NCBI GenBank assembly: GCA_902568465.1
Contig: CACFQR010000004.1
Location: 1-64,000, forward strand
Length of the DNA stretch: 64,000 nucleotides
Direction: 5' to 3'
Origin: an uncultured Pelagibacteraceae bacterium
GTDB taxonomy: Bacteria; Pseudomonadota; Alphaproteobacteria; Pelagibacterales; Pelagibacteraceae
The position numbers and the translations under genes were made by a program. Of this stretch, positions 33,862-43,251 are shown piece after piece (the stretch's first letter is position 1; every line of letters starts with the position of its first letter). A model generated the notes under the pieces. It was not told the origin of the DNA, did no database searches, and saw only the letters and a list, made by a program, of their open reading frames with translations.

Positions 33862-34965
33862 ATGGATGATGTTGTTGTAGTTGGAGGAGGAATAATTGGA
33901 GTCTCCACTGCATATTTTTTGTCAAAAGAGGGAAGAAAAGTCAGAGTTATTGAAAGAGATCCTGCTTACAAAAAAGCATCTTTTCCTTTGTCTTTAGGCG
34001 GTTTTAGAAGACAATTTTTTCAGAAAGAAAATATTAACCTAGGAAAATTTGCTTTAGAGTTTATATCTAATATTCCAAATACTTTAAAAACAAAAAACAA
34101 CCCTAATCCAACAGCAAGTATCGTGCCAAATGGTTATTTATTATTATTTGGACCAGAGCATGCGCAAGAACAATACGAAGCACTCAAAAATCATAAAGCA
34201 TGTGACGCTGGTACTAAAAATATTCCCGCAAGTAAGTTAAAAGATATTTTTAGCTGGATAAATCCTGAAGGACTAGAAACAGCAACTTATACAGATAATA
34301 AGATTGAAGGGTGGATAGATCCTCACATGTTTCATAATGCTTTAAAAAATAAAGCTATTGAATTAGGCGCAATTTTTGAAAAAGGAGATATTAAAAAAAT
34401 TAGTGATATTAAAGCTAAAACTATTGTATCAGCTGCAGGATGTTGGACAAATGAATTGCTTGAGGATATTCCAGTAGCGCCTCAAAAACATACTGTGTTT
34501 AGGGTAAAGTGCCCAAAACATTACCCAGAGATGCCATTAACAGGTGATCTTTTATCAGGAGTATATTGGAGGCCTGAGGGAAAAGAATATCTTGCAGGGT
34601 CCCCAAATTCTAAGTTTAATTGCCCAGATTTAGAACCAGAGTGGGATGATTTTGAAAATCTTGTGTGGCCCGCGCTAGCAAATAGAGTTCCTGAATTTGA
34701 AAAATTAAAATTAACTGGTGGATGGGCAGGGTATTATGATTGTAATACATTAGACAACAATGCAATCGTGGGAAAGCATCCAAAATATGAAAATGTATTT
34801 TTAGCTACAGGATTTACTGGTAGAGGTTTAATGCAATCGCCAGGAATTGGTAGAGGGTTAACAGAACTTATCACTACTGGAAAATATCAAACTATAGATT
34901 TATCTTGTTTTGGATTAGATCGAATCTTTACTAAACAAAAAAGAACAGAACCTTACGTTTTATAA
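33862..34965 (+). CDS. FAD-dependent DAO-family oxidoreductase
   Basis: This 367-residue protein starts with the dinucleotide fold VVVVGGGIIGVSTAYFLSKEG and has the DAO-family order of blocks, including GGWAGYYDCNTLDNNAIVGKHP (about 292-313) and ATGFTGRGLMQSPGIGRGLTELI near the end. The DAO family includes glycine oxidase, sarcosine oxidase, D-amino-acid dehydrogenases and FOXRED1-like proteins. No THF-binding or second domain is present. It sits alone with an AAAGGGG-type Shine-Dalgarno, between tspO and a nucleobase permease. Substrate unknown, probably a small amine or amino acid. Confidence 0.8.
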   Translation: MDDVVVVGGGIIGVSTAYFLSKEGRKVRVIERDPAYKKASFPLSLGGFRRQFFQKENINLGKFALEFISNIPNTLKTKNNPNPTASIVPNGYLLLFGPEHAQEQYEALKNHKACDAGTKNIPASKLKDIFSWINPEGLETATYTDNKIEGWIDPHMFHNALKNKAIELGAIFEKGDIKKISDIKAKTIVSAAGCWTNELLEDIPVAPQKHTVFRVKCPKHYPEMPLTGDLLSGVYWRPEGKEYLAGSPNSKFNCPDLEPEWDDFENLVWPALANRVPEFEKLKLTGGWAGYYDCNTLDNNAIVGKHPKYENVFLATGFTGRGLMQSPGIGRGLTELITTGKYQTIDLSCFGLDRIFTKQKRTEPYVL

Positions 34966-34967
34966 AA

Positions 34968-36290
34968 TTATTTTTTTGGAAGAGTGGCGTTTAAAACGAA
35001 TGCCAAAAGTCCCGCAGGGATTAAGCCTGTAGTTAACAATAATTTTAATTTAATTCCAAAATCTGGTATGTGGGCTACAAATTCAGGAAAAGCATATAGA
35101 CCTATTCCAAAAGACAGTGATAGGGCCAATATTAAAATATTTCTTTGATTCATTTCAGTTTTAGAAATTAATTTAATTCCAGCTCCAGCAATTAATCCGA
35201 ACATGATGATGGCTGCTCCACCGATTACCGAGTCTGGCATTGCAGCAATTATTCCACCTAATTTAGGAAATAAACCTAATAAAATTAAAATTACACCAGC
35301 GACTGTTCCTACATGTCTACTAATCACACCTGTAAAAGCAACTAGACCTGCATTTTGAGAATAAGAAGTATTAGGCATAGCATTAAAAATTGAAGCAAAT
35401 GCTGTACCAACTCCGTCAGCCATTATACCACCAGAAAGTTCTTTATCAGTTGCCTCTCTGTTTGCGCCGCCCATAGTGGTAGCACTAATGTCCCCAATAG
35501 TTTCAATTGTCGTTACGATCGACATAAACAACATTAGTATCACTGCACCCCAAACAAAATCTATTCCATATTGAAATGGCATTGGGAAAGCAAACCAGCC
35601 AGCTGCCTCTATTTTTCCCCATCTAATTTCACCTAGTAAAGCCGCCATTACGAAACCAGCTATTATTCCAATTAAAATAGAAGCTGAAGATACCATTCCT
35701 TTTCCTCTTATGTTGCAAACAAGAGCAACCACCAAAACAGTACCAGCTATAAGTAGATGCTCCCAATTAGCAAAAATTTCTGGTTTGTTATTCATTAACC
35801 AAACTCCACCACCAGCATATTTAAAACCAACTTTAAGCAGACTGATTCCAATCATTAGCACCACTATTCCCGTTACTAATGGAGGAAACATATGTCTAAT
35901 TGGTTTTAACATTTTACCAATCCAAATTTGGAAAATTCCTCCGATAAAAGCTGCTGTAAATATTGCACCTAGGCCAAAAGCTTTAAAAGGTAGCATTATT
36001 GGAATAAAAGCAAAACTTGTTCCTTGAATAATTGGAAGTCTAGAGCCTACATTTTTATAACCAACTGTTTGTATTATTGTTGCTACACCTGCAGCAAATA
36101 AGGCCATTTGAATTAAAAAAATCTTTTCAGCAGTTGTTACTCCGAAAACACCTGCAACAATTAATGGGACAGTAATGTTACCAGCAAACATTGCAAACAC
36201 GTGCTGGATACCCAAAGGTATAGATTGGTTTAGTGGTAGCTTTTTATTTGCTCCACTTCCTCCTCCAGATTTTCTTCTTGATCTTGCCAT
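34968..36290 (-). CDS. NCS2-family nucleobase:cation symporter (uracil/xanthine permease type)
   Basis: This 440-residue membrane protein has about 12-14 spans. NCS2 hallmarks are PIIQGTSFAFIPIM (about 84-97), the ATTMGGANREATDKELSGGIMADGVGTAFASIFNAMPNTSYSQNAGLVAFTGVISR stretch (about 270-325) with the family QNxGxxxxTG signature, and a MPDSVIGGAAIIMFGLI block. The SYSQNAG form fits the purine/xanthine-urate side of the family. It lies 56 bases downstream of fdhA on the same strand; a weak hairpin lies between them. Substrate not certain. Confidence 0.87.
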   Translation of the reverse strand: MARSRRKSGGGSGANKKLPLNQSIPLGIQHVFAMFAGNITVPLIVAGVFGVTTAEKIFLIQMALFAAGVATIIQTVGYKNVGSRLPIIQGTSFAFIPIMLPFKAFGLGAIFTAAFIGGIFQIWIGKMLKPIRHMFPPLVTGIVVLMIGISLLKVGFKYAGGGVWLMNNKPEIFANWEHLLIAGTVLVVALVCNIRGKGMVSSASILIGIIAGFVMAALLGEIRWGKIEAAGWFAFPMPFQYGIDFVWGAVILMLFMSIVTTIETIGDISATTMGGANREATDKELSGGIMADGVGTAFASIFNAMPNTSYSQNAGLVAFTGVISRHVGTVAGVILILLGLFPKLGGIIAAMPDSVIGGAAIIMFGLIAGAGIKLISKTEMNQRNILILALSLSFGIGLYAFPEFVAHIPDFGIKLKLLLTTGLIPAGLLAFVLNATLPKK

Positions 36291-36312
36291 TCAATCCCTC
36301 TTTAAACTAAAA

Positions 36313-36327
36313 GCCTATTAAAATAGG
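36313..36327 (-). terminator. Weak hairpin after fdhA
   Basis: Read on the minus strand, a short inverted repeat (CCTAT and ATAGG around a four-base loop) follows the fdhA stop by about 20 bases and is followed by CTTTTAGTTT. The stem is only five to six base pairs and the T-run is interrupted, so termination would be partial at best. It could separate fdhA from the permease gene. Confidence 0.3.
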
Positions 36328-36346
36328 GGATGTAGGTCAAACGAAA

Positions 36347-39157
36347 TTATGCTCTAGTTTCTTTAACAACTTCAGCTTCTTTAGTCTCTTTTTCAGTCGA
36401 AACCTCTGTTTTAAACTGATTTGATATTTTCTGAACTTCGACAGCCGACACTTTATATTCTGCACACATTGTTTCTTCATCTTTTCCATGACCAGTTACC
36501 ATATTCACCATGTGCTCTGGAAAGTGGAAAGTAGTAAAAACAATGCCTTCTTTTACTCTATCAGTAACTACAACTTTTAAAGAAACTTCTCCTCTACCAG
36601 AATAAAGTCGTGCAATATTACCGGTATTTAATTCTCTCTGTTTTGCATCTCTAGGGTTAATCTCCAAAACATCTTCATCTACGATTTTAATATTCTTAGT
36701 TCTTCTTGTCATTGTAGCTGCGTTGTAGTGTTGTAATACTCTGCTAGTGGTAAGTATCAATGGATAATCTTTTTTGTTTTCCTCTAATTCAGCGCTTTCT
36801 TTAAAGTCAAAATATTTAATTCTACCTTTTCCTAATTTAAATTCTTTTTCATGCAAAATTTTTGTATCTGTTCCATCTTCTTTTACTGGCCATTGTAAAC
36901 CTAATTTTCCTAATCTTTCTCGTGTTATTCCTTTAAAGAAAGGAACTACATCAGCAATTTCAGCTAATACTTGGTCAGCATCATATGTTGGTTGATTATA
37001 TCCAAGTTTTTGCATCATATCTGTAACTATAACTCCGTCAGGTTTTGTTCCTGGAAGAGGTTTTGCTGCTCTATTAACTCTTTGAACTCTTCTTTCGGTG
37101 TTTGTAAAAGTACCGTCTTTTTCTAAAAAAGTTGTACCAGGCAGAACCACATCAGCATGCTTGGCAGTTTCACTTAAAAATATTTCTTGAACTACTAATA
37201 GATCTAAAGCATTCATTGCTTTTGCAACGTGTGCACTATTTGGATCTGTTTGTACAACGTCTTCTCCGATAATCCACACAGCTTTTACTTCTTTATTTAT
37301 TGCAGCATCAAAAATTTGTGGGATTTTTAATCCTGCTTTTGTTGGATGAACAACTCCATATTTTTCCGTATAAAAATTTTGGATCTTTTCATCTGCAACA
37401 GGGAAATATCCTGCACCTTGATGTGGTTGGCAACCCATATCAGCTGCACCTTGAACATTATTTTGTCCTCTTAGAGGATTAACCCCAACACCTTTTCTTC
37501 CAATATTTCCAGTTATCATAGCAAGATCGGCAATTAGCATTACAGTTTTTGAACCTTGTTCATGTTCGGTAACTCCAAGACCATGAAACTCCATAGAGTT
37601 TCCTGCAGTTGCGTAAGCAATAGCTGCTTCCTTAACTTGTTGTTTATCTACACCAGCAACTTTAGCTAATTGATCAATATTTAATTTTTTAATTCCTTTA
37701 AGAAAGTTTTCAAAACCTTCAGTTCTACTTAAAATAAAATCTTCTTTTTGTAATTTAGATTCAATTATAAAATACAGCATCATATTTAAAACGGCCACAT
37801 TAGTTCCAGGTCTTAATCTAATGTGATAGTCCGCCATTCTTGCTAAATCAGTTGTTACAGGGTCTAAAACTATTAGTTTTTTGCCTTTCATCACTTGCTG
37901 TTTAATTTTTGCACCTGTTACAGGATGAGCATTTGTTGGGTTTGCTCCAATAACTAAAAATAAGTCTGCATGATAAATATCTTCTGTAGAATTTGTAGCT
38001 GCTCCAGTCCCGTAAGTCTGTTGTAACCCCCAAGCCGTTGGTGAATGACAAATTCTAGCACAGCAATCAATATTATTTGTTCCTATTGCTGCTCTAATCA
38101 TTTTTTGAAAAACATAATTTTCTTCATTTGTACATCTCGCAGATGAAATTCCCGCAACAGCGTCAGGTCCGTTTTCTTTTACTATTTTTTGTAATTTATT
38201 TTTTATGTAATCATAAGCCTCGTCCCAGGATGCTTTCTCAAATTTTCCATTTCTCTTTATTAATGGATTTCTCAATCTGTCTGGATGATCATAAAAACCA
38301 AAAGCATATCTACCCTTCAAACAAGTATGACCGGCATTTACTTCAGTTTCTTTTGGAGTATCAATAGAAACTACTTTTCCATCTTTAATAGATGCTTCTA
38401 AGTTGCAGCCAACTCCACAATAAGAACATGTAGTTCTAACTTTTTCATCGTAGTCTGCTGATTTAGATGCAAAAACATCTGATATCGCGTCAGTAGGACA
38501 AGTATGAGCACATGCTCCGCATGATACACATGATGAATCCCCAAATAGCATATCATTGTCAGTTGTGATTTTTGATTCAAAGCCTCTTCCGCTCATAGTT
38601 AAAACAAAAGATCCTTGAATTTCATCACATGCCCTTACACAACGTCCACAATTAATACAGTTATCTAAATTCATTCGCATATAAGCATGCGATGTATCTT
38701 TTGGAGTTCCTTTATTTTGTTTAGGCTTATTATACCTGTGTTCATTAATACCTAAATCGTTCGCTACTGTTTGCAATTCACAATTATTATTTACCTCACA
38801 AGTTGAACATGTCATAGGGTGATCAGTTAGAACTAGTTCAACAATATTTTTTCTTAATTTTTTTAAATCATCATTGCTTGTAATTATGTATGAATCTTCT
38901 GTAACTGGAGTATGACAAGACGCAACTGTTTTTGTTGGACCATCTTTTTTAAGAGCTACATCTACAGAACAGACCCTACAGGCACCATAGGGTGCTAAGT
39001 TTGGATCGTCACATAAGCTAGGAATTTCCTTTTCACCAACATGTTCTCTAACAAATTTTAAAACCGAAGTATGTTCAGGTTTAATTTGATGAGCTACTCC
39101 ATCAATATATGCTACCTTTTGGCTTTTTCCATTTGTTCCATTTTTACCGTTTTTCAT
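36347..39157 (-). CDS. fdhA: NAD-linked formate dehydrogenase, molybdenum catalytic subunit
   Basis: This 936-residue enzyme oxidises formate to CO2 at a bis-MGD molybdenum centre. It has NuoG-like iron-sulfur domains at the N-terminus (C-x10-C-x2-C at DDPNLAPYGACRVC; CSTCEVNNNC; two ferredoxin CxxCxxC motifs at CINCGRC and CVSCGAC), then CSYCGVGC binding the 4Fe-4S cluster next to Mo. In the active-site loop, DCCARICHSPTA, the Mo ligand is a Cys, not selenocysteine, in keeping with the lack of any in-frame TGA. It lies 8 bases from fdhB. The enzyme should be soluble; no membrane anchor subunit is seen. Confidence 0.92.
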   Translation of the reverse strand: MKNGKNGTNGKSQKVAYIDGVAHQIKPEHTSVLKFVREHVGEKEIPSLCDDPNLAPYGACRVCSVDVALKKDGPTKTVASCHTPVTEDSYIITSNDDLKKLRKNIVELVLTDHPMTCSTCEVNNNCELQTVANDLGINEHRYNKPKQNKGTPKDTSHAYMRMNLDNCINCGRCVRACDEIQGSFVLTMSGRGFESKITTDNDMLFGDSSCVSCGACAHTCPTDAISDVFASKSADYDEKVRTTCSYCGVGCNLEASIKDGKVVSIDTPKETEVNAGHTCLKGRYAFGFYDHPDRLRNPLIKRNGKFEKASWDEAYDYIKNKLQKIVKENGPDAVAGISSARCTNEENYVFQKMIRAAIGTNNIDCCARICHSPTAWGLQQTYGTGAATNSTEDIYHADLFLVIGANPTNAHPVTGAKIKQQVMKGKKLIVLDPVTTDLARMADYHIRLRPGTNVAVLNMMLYFIIESKLQKEDFILSRTEGFENFLKGIKKLNIDQLAKVAGVDKQQVKEAAIAYATAGNSMEFHGLGVTEHEQGSKTVMLIADLAMITGNIGRKGVGVNPLRGQNNVQGAADMGCQPHQGAGYFPVADEKIQNFYTEKYGVVHPTKAGLKIPQIFDAAINKEVKAVWIIGEDVVQTDPNSAHVAKAMNALDLLVVQEIFLSETAKHADVVLPGTTFLEKDGTFTNTERRVQRVNRAAKPLPGTKPDGVIVTDMMQKLGYNQPTYDADQVLAEIADVVPFFKGITRERLGKLGLQWPVKEDGTDTKILHEKEFKLGKGRIKYFDFKESAELEENKKDYPLILTTSRVLQHYNAATMTRRTKNIKIVDEDVLEINPRDAKQRELNTGNIARLYSGRGEVSLKVVVTDRVKEGIVFTTFHFPEHMVNMVTGHGKDEETMCAEYKVSAVEVQKISNQFKTEVSTEKETKEAEVVKETRA

Positions 39158-39164
39158 AAATCCC

Positions 39165-40823
39165 CTAAGCGTCTTGTTTTATATCATCTTTAAATTCGTG
39201 GGTAAAATATTTTAGTATGTTGCTAATTGGCACTGGAATTGCACCACATAATGCACATAAGCAACCTTTTTTCATAGTTACCAACAATTCATTTAAAAGT
39301 TTCATTGGAATTTTATTAGATTTATTTAATGCTTGGTCAAACATTTCCTTGCCACGGTACGATCCTAATCTTCCAGGAAAACATTTTCCACACGATTCAT
39401 CTGAGCTAAATTTAAATAAATGATGAATATATTTAACCATACTGAAATTTTCAGGAATACTAACTACGCTACCATGTCCTAACATAAAGCCCGCTTTAGT
39501 ATATTCTTGAAAGTCTAAATTTAATTTTTCCACTTCTTTTATTGGAATAACGCCACCTAATGGCCCACCAACTTGAAGAGCTTTTACAGGCTGAACAAAC
39601 CCTCCACCAATTTCATAAATTATTTTTTTCATGGGTGTTCCCATATCGATTTCATAAACACCTGGTTTTTTAAATAAACTATCTAAGCAAACAAGTTTTG
39701 TTCCAGCTGATTTTGTATTTCCTACAGAGGAAAAAGCTTTGGCTCCAAATTTCAATATACAAGGTATGGCTGCTAATGTTTCAACATTATTTACAACAGT
39801 AGGTTTTTTATATAAGCCCTCTACTACTGGAAAAGGAGGTCTTACGTCAACCTCTGCTCTTCTTCCTTCTATTGATGCTATCAGAGCAGATTCTTCTCCA
39901 CAAATATAAGCTCCCTGGCCAATACAAATTGTCATGTCGCAAGAAAAGTTAGTACCTAAAATATTTTTTCCTAAAAGATTTTCTTTTTTAAGTTCGTTGA
40001 TAGCTCCATTGATTATTTCTATAGATTTTGGATATTCTCCCCTTATATATAAAACTCCTTCATCACTTCCTATAATATACGCACAAACTAACATACCAAA
40101 GATTACTTTTAATGGCTGCTCTTCCAAAAGATATCTATCTGAGAAAGCTCCAGAATCACCTTCGTCTGCATTACATACAACATATTTTTTCTCAACTTTT
40201 TGTTGACTACAAAAATTCCATTTCATTCCTGTAGGAAATCCCGCTCCACCTCTTCCACATAAATTGGAGTCAGTAACTGTTTTTAAGGTTTCCTTTTTGT
40301 CTTTTTTTAAAACCTCAGAAAATAATTTTTTAAAATTCTCAATTGACAACAGATCATCACCCATCAAAATAGTTTTAGTTGCGAAACTTTTGGAGTGCAT
40401 TTTTTTTGAATCTATTTTATTCCCCTTAATAATTTCATCAATTTGATCAATATCTTTGCCAGCGTAATTATAGCCATTGTAATGAAAAGCGCCTGTTTCA
40501 TAGCAATGTCCCAAACAAAACATCATTCCAATTTTGTCTCTACCTAGTTTGTTTGAAAGTTTTTCTCTAATTTTACCCTGAGTTCCTGCACACATGCATG
40601 CGCTACCATTACATATCCATGCTTTTTTTTCTTTATGCTCAGGTCTTAAAAACTCATAAAAACTTTCAGCTCCGTGAATAGTAGACATTCCAACGTGATA
40701 TTCCTCGGCTAATTGTTTAATTTCCTTACCATTTTTGCTTTTGGAAGATGTATCAATCATACGTTTAAATAGATTGTCTTTTAAGCCTTTTCTTCCAGAA
40801 AGTTTACTAATGTTTCTTGACAT
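39165..40823 (-). CDS. fdhB: NAD-linked formate dehydrogenase, NuoEF-like diaphorase subunit
   Basis: This 552-residue protein joins a NuoE-like thioredoxin-fold 2Fe-2S domain (Cys in WICNGSACMCAGT and FCLGHCYETG, residues about 70-125) to a NuoF-like domain. The latter has the FMN/NADH motif GRGGAGFPTGMKW (about 191), ESALIASIEGRRAEVDVRPPFP and the 4Fe-4S motif ESCGKCFPGR with a later Cys. It passes electrons from FdhA to NAD. The fused layout is usual for soluble formate dehydrogenases. It lies 8 bases from fdhD and fdhA. Confidence 0.9.
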   Translation of the reverse strand: MSRNISKLSGRKGLKDNLFKRMIDTSSKSKNGKEIKQLAEEYHVGMSTIHGAESFYEFLRPEHKEKKAWICNGSACMCAGTQGKIREKLSNKLGRDKIGMMFCLGHCYETGAFHYNGYNYAGKDIDQIDEIIKGNKIDSKKMHSKSFATKTILMGDDLLSIENFKKLFSEVLKKDKKETLKTVTDSNLCGRGGAGFPTGMKWNFCSQQKVEKKYVVCNADEGDSGAFSDRYLLEEQPLKVIFGMLVCAYIIGSDEGVLYIRGEYPKSIEIINGAINELKKENLLGKNILGTNFSCDMTICIGQGAYICGEESALIASIEGRRAEVDVRPPFPVVEGLYKKPTVVNNVETLAAIPCILKFGAKAFSSVGNTKSAGTKLVCLDSLFKKPGVYEIDMGTPMKKIIYEIGGGFVQPVKALQVGGPLGGVIPIKEVEKLNLDFQEYTKAGFMLGHGSVVSIPENFSMVKYIHHLFKFSSDESCGKCFPGRLGSYRGKEMFDQALNKSNKIPMKLLNELLVTMKKGCLCALCGAIPVPISNILKYFTHEFKDDIKQDA

Positions 40824-40830
40824 AATAATT

Positions 40831-41667
40831 TTATTTTAAAATTCTATTTTCTCCACAATATACATTAAAGCTATCAACTTTTACAAAACCAATTAATGTC
40901 ATATCAAAACGTTTTGCTAGGTCTATTGCAAGACTTGTTGGCGCACCTACACCCATTAACAATCCAATATTTGCCATAAGTGTTTTTTGAACTAATTCAA
41001 AGCTTAGACGGCCTGAACAAGCTATAAATTGATTCTTTGTATCAAATAAGGAATTTTTAAAACTATGGCCTATTACTTTATCTAGGGCATTATGACGACC
41101 CACATCTTCTTTAATTACTAAAGGTTTTCCCTCTTTATTAAATAAAGCACTAGCATGTATTCCTCCAGTTTTTGAAAATTCTGATTGGCTTTCTCTTAAA
41201 AGATTTGGAATTTTAGTTATTAATGAGCTTTTAATTTTTGGAATATCTTTGTTTATTTTTGTTTTACAAATAATTTCCAAAGAATCCATAGAGGTTTTGC
41301 CACAAACTCCACAGCTGGAATTTGTTAAAAAATTTCTTCTTAGATGTTTTATATCCAGATTCTCACCATTGGTTAGGGTTGCTCTAATTTTATTTTGTAA
41401 ATCAAATTTTCCGACTTTTTCACCTAAAAATTCAATTTTTTGTACTTCCGAAGCTTTTTCAATTATTCCTTCGCAATACAATAATCCAACAATTAAGTCC
41501 TCATCATTTTTTGGAGTTCGCATTGTTATTGAAATAGAATTGTCTATCCATTTATTCTCTTTTTTATAACGAACAACCATTTCAAGCGGCTCTTCTATTG
41601 ATACTAAGTCATCAATGTTTGCAGCTTCATTATTTTTAAATTTAACTGTTTTATATTTTGAGTTCAT
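40831..41667 (-). CDS. fdhD: Formate dehydrogenase accessory sulfurtransferase FdhD
   Basis: This 278-residue protein moves sulfur from a cysteine desulfurase to the Mo centre of formate dehydrogenase. The CxxC pair Cys119 and Cys122 in SSCGVCGKTS is intact, and the conserved EDVGRHNALDKVIG block with the later CSGRLS follow. It lies directly upstream of fdhB with a 7-base gap and 1 base from the HPP gene, so it belongs to the formate-dehydrogenase operon. Its presence supports an active, sulfurated FdhA. Confidence 0.92.
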   Translation of the reverse strand: MNSKYKTVKFKNNEAANIDDLVSIEEPLEMVVRYKKENKWIDNSISITMRTPKNDEDLIVGLLYCEGIIEKASEVQKIEFLGEKVGKFDLQNKIRATLTNGENLDIKHLRRNFLTNSSCGVCGKTSMDSLEIICKTKINKDIPKIKSSLITKIPNLLRESQSEFSKTGGIHASALFNKEGKPLVIKEDVGRHNALDKVIGHSFKNSLFDTKNQFIACSGRLSFELVQKTLMANIGLLMGVGAPTSLAIDLAKRFDMTLIGFVKVDSFNVYCGENRILK

Positions 41668-41668
41668 A

Positions 41669-42178
41669 TTAAAACCATTTTAGTGGGTATTTTTTTTTTA
41701 AAATTAGATGATTATAAACTACACCTCCTATTATAATTGTAATAGAGCCAACTAATATTGGAAATATTAAGAATTGAAAAGATTCTTGTGCTATGATTAC
41801 CACAATTGTATTTGCTCCAGCAGGTGGGTGTGTAATTTTAAATGCCATCATAATCATTACCGAAATACCTGTAGCTATACCTAAGACTAAAAAAAAGATT
41901 GTTCTATCTTGAGAAATATTAAATAAAGTAACAAATAAAATTCCCACAAAGGCGCAAGTAAGATGACCAAGCAAAACATTTTTTGGTTGAGAAAATTCAT
42001 TCTGTGGATATCCAAAAACCACAACGGAAGATGAGCCAAAAGATGCTGCTAACCATAATCCATAATTAGTACCAGCCAAAACTGATTGAAAAGTTATATA
42101 AGAAAGTATAGCAATAGTTACCCCAGCACCAATCCCTCCTAGTAAAGGAGGCCAGCAAATTAATTTTTTTATTTTCAT
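41669..42178 (-). CDS. HPP-family integral membrane protein
   Basis: This 169-residue protein has four predicted membrane spans and the HPPAGANTIVVI motif that names the HPP family, plus SFGSSSVVVFGYPQNEFSQPKNVLLGHL at residues 46-73. Some plant and cyanobacterial HPP proteins carry nitrite across membranes; bacterial ones are poorly known. It is tucked between fdhD (1-base gap) and the SufU-like gene (4-base overlap), so it is part of the formate-dehydrogenase operon. Formate or another small anion is a fair guess for cargo, but only from context. Confidence 0.8.
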   Translation of the reverse strand: MKIKKLICWPPLLGGIGAGVTIAILSYITFQSVLAGTNYGLWLAASFGSSSVVVFGYPQNEFSQPKNVLLGHLTCAFVGILFVTLFNISQDRTIFFLVLGIATGISVMIMMAFKITHPPAGANTIVVIIAQESFQFLIFPILVGSITIIIGGVVYNHLILKKKYPLKWF

Positions 42179-42585
42179 AAGGATTTATTGTTTAATGCAT
42201 CAAGTATTGTATTTAAAGGTAACAACACGCATTCCTTTCTAGAAATATTATTTTTAGTTATTATCCTATCAAATTCTTTCCATTCTTTATCGAAAGATTT
42301 TATATTTTTTTCAAAGACATTTTTCGCCTGTTCTGTAAATTCCTTTACTTTTTCAATTGATTTATTTTTTGCTTTTCTCGACAATAAGCTTACCGAAGCT
42401 TGGCAGTATATACAGGACTCACATTCGTATTTAAAATCTTCGATTTTGTTATTTTTAACAATTAAATATATTTTCATTTCATCGCCGCAAATTGCATTTT
42501 TTAATTTTGAAAAATGCGTATGATTATGAAGCATACCGTGATTTTCAGTATTTGAAGCTATTTTAATGATTTCTTTATCTATCAT
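42175..42585 (-). CDS. IscU/SufU/NifU-N-like iron-sulfur scaffold or sulfur carrier
   Basis: This 136-residue protein keeps the three cysteines of the IscU/SufU fold: Cys33 in ICGDEMK, Cys58 in ESCIYCQASVSLLS and a third (about 118) in RKECVLLPLNTILDAL. An extra Cys55 and Cys61 flank the middle one. It lacks the LPPVK loop that IscU uses with HscA, so SufU-like is the closer model. Position at the head of the fdh operon suggests sulfur delivery or Fe-S assembly for formate dehydrogenase. Divergent from mobA across 42 bases. Confidence 0.78.
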   Translation of the reverse strand: MIDKEIIKIASNTENHGMLHNHTHFSKLKNAICGDEMKIYLIVKNNKIEDFKYECESCIYCQASVSLLSRKAKNKSIEKVKEFTEQAKNVFEKNIKSFDKEWKEFDRIITKNNISRKECVLLPLNTILDALNNKSL

Positions 42586-42627
42586 TTAAACTTTATTGTA
42601 TTTTCTTTAACATTTATAATTTGTTTC

Positions 42628-43251
42628 ATGAGCGAACACAATATACTCGGAGCCATCTTAGCTGGAGGACAATCGAAAAGAATGGGTAAAGATAAACTTT
42701 TCTTGGAGCTTAATAATAAAAAACTTATTGAATATACAATTGACAAAGTAAAAAAATATCTAGAACAAGTGATTATAATAACAAATCAAAATAATGAATT
42801 TTTTCATAAAAATAATTTAGTAACAGTTAAAGATTGTATCGATGGACAGCTCGGCCCGTTAGTAGGAATTCTTTCGGCTATGAAATGGGCAAAAGATCAA
42901 TCAAATAAATATTCCTGGGTGGCCACATTCCCATGCGACACACCCTTTTTTCCTGAGAGTGTTATTAAAAATTTTATTAAAGAAGCAGAAAAAAAAGAAT
43001 CTTTAATATTAAGCGCGAGTTCACATGGACGCAAACATAATATTTTTGGTTTGTGGTCTTTGGATCTTTATGACAAACTCGAAGACGATTTAATAAACAA
43101 AAAAATTAGGAAAGTTCAAGATTGGACAGAAAAAAATAAAATAAAAAATTTGGAATTTGCATTTAAAGATTATGACCCATTTTTTAATATTAACACTAAA
43201 GAAGATTTAGAATTTGCAAAAAAATTAACTTTAAAAATTAAAGATGAATAA
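42628..43251 (+). CDS. mobA: Molybdenum cofactor guanylyltransferase
   Basis: This 207-residue protein joins GMP to Mo-molybdopterin to make the MGD form of the cofactor. The nucleotide-binding start AILAGGQSKRMGKDKLFLE (residues 8-26) and the PCDTPFFP block (about 107) are typical of MobA. Formate dehydrogenase needs bis-MGD while SorA-type sulfite dehydrogenase does not, so MobA serves the divergent fdh operon. It heads a plus-strand run with moaC (8-base overlap) and moeA. Confidence 0.9.
   Translation: MSEHNILGAILAGGQSKRMGKDKLFLELNNKKLIEYTIDKVKKYLEQVIIITNQNNEFFHKNNLVTVKDCIDGQLGPLVGILSAMKWAKDQSNKYSWVATFPCDTPFFPESVIKNFIKEAEKKESLILSASSHGRKHNIFGLWSLDLYDKLEDDLINKKIRKVQDWTEKNKIKNLEFAFKDYDPFFNINTKEDLEFAKKLTLKIKDE

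Noticed and set aside
36774-38580. Several 60-80 codon frames on either strand inside fdhA
   Set aside because: They are out-of-frame readings of a well-supported gene and have no family pattern.
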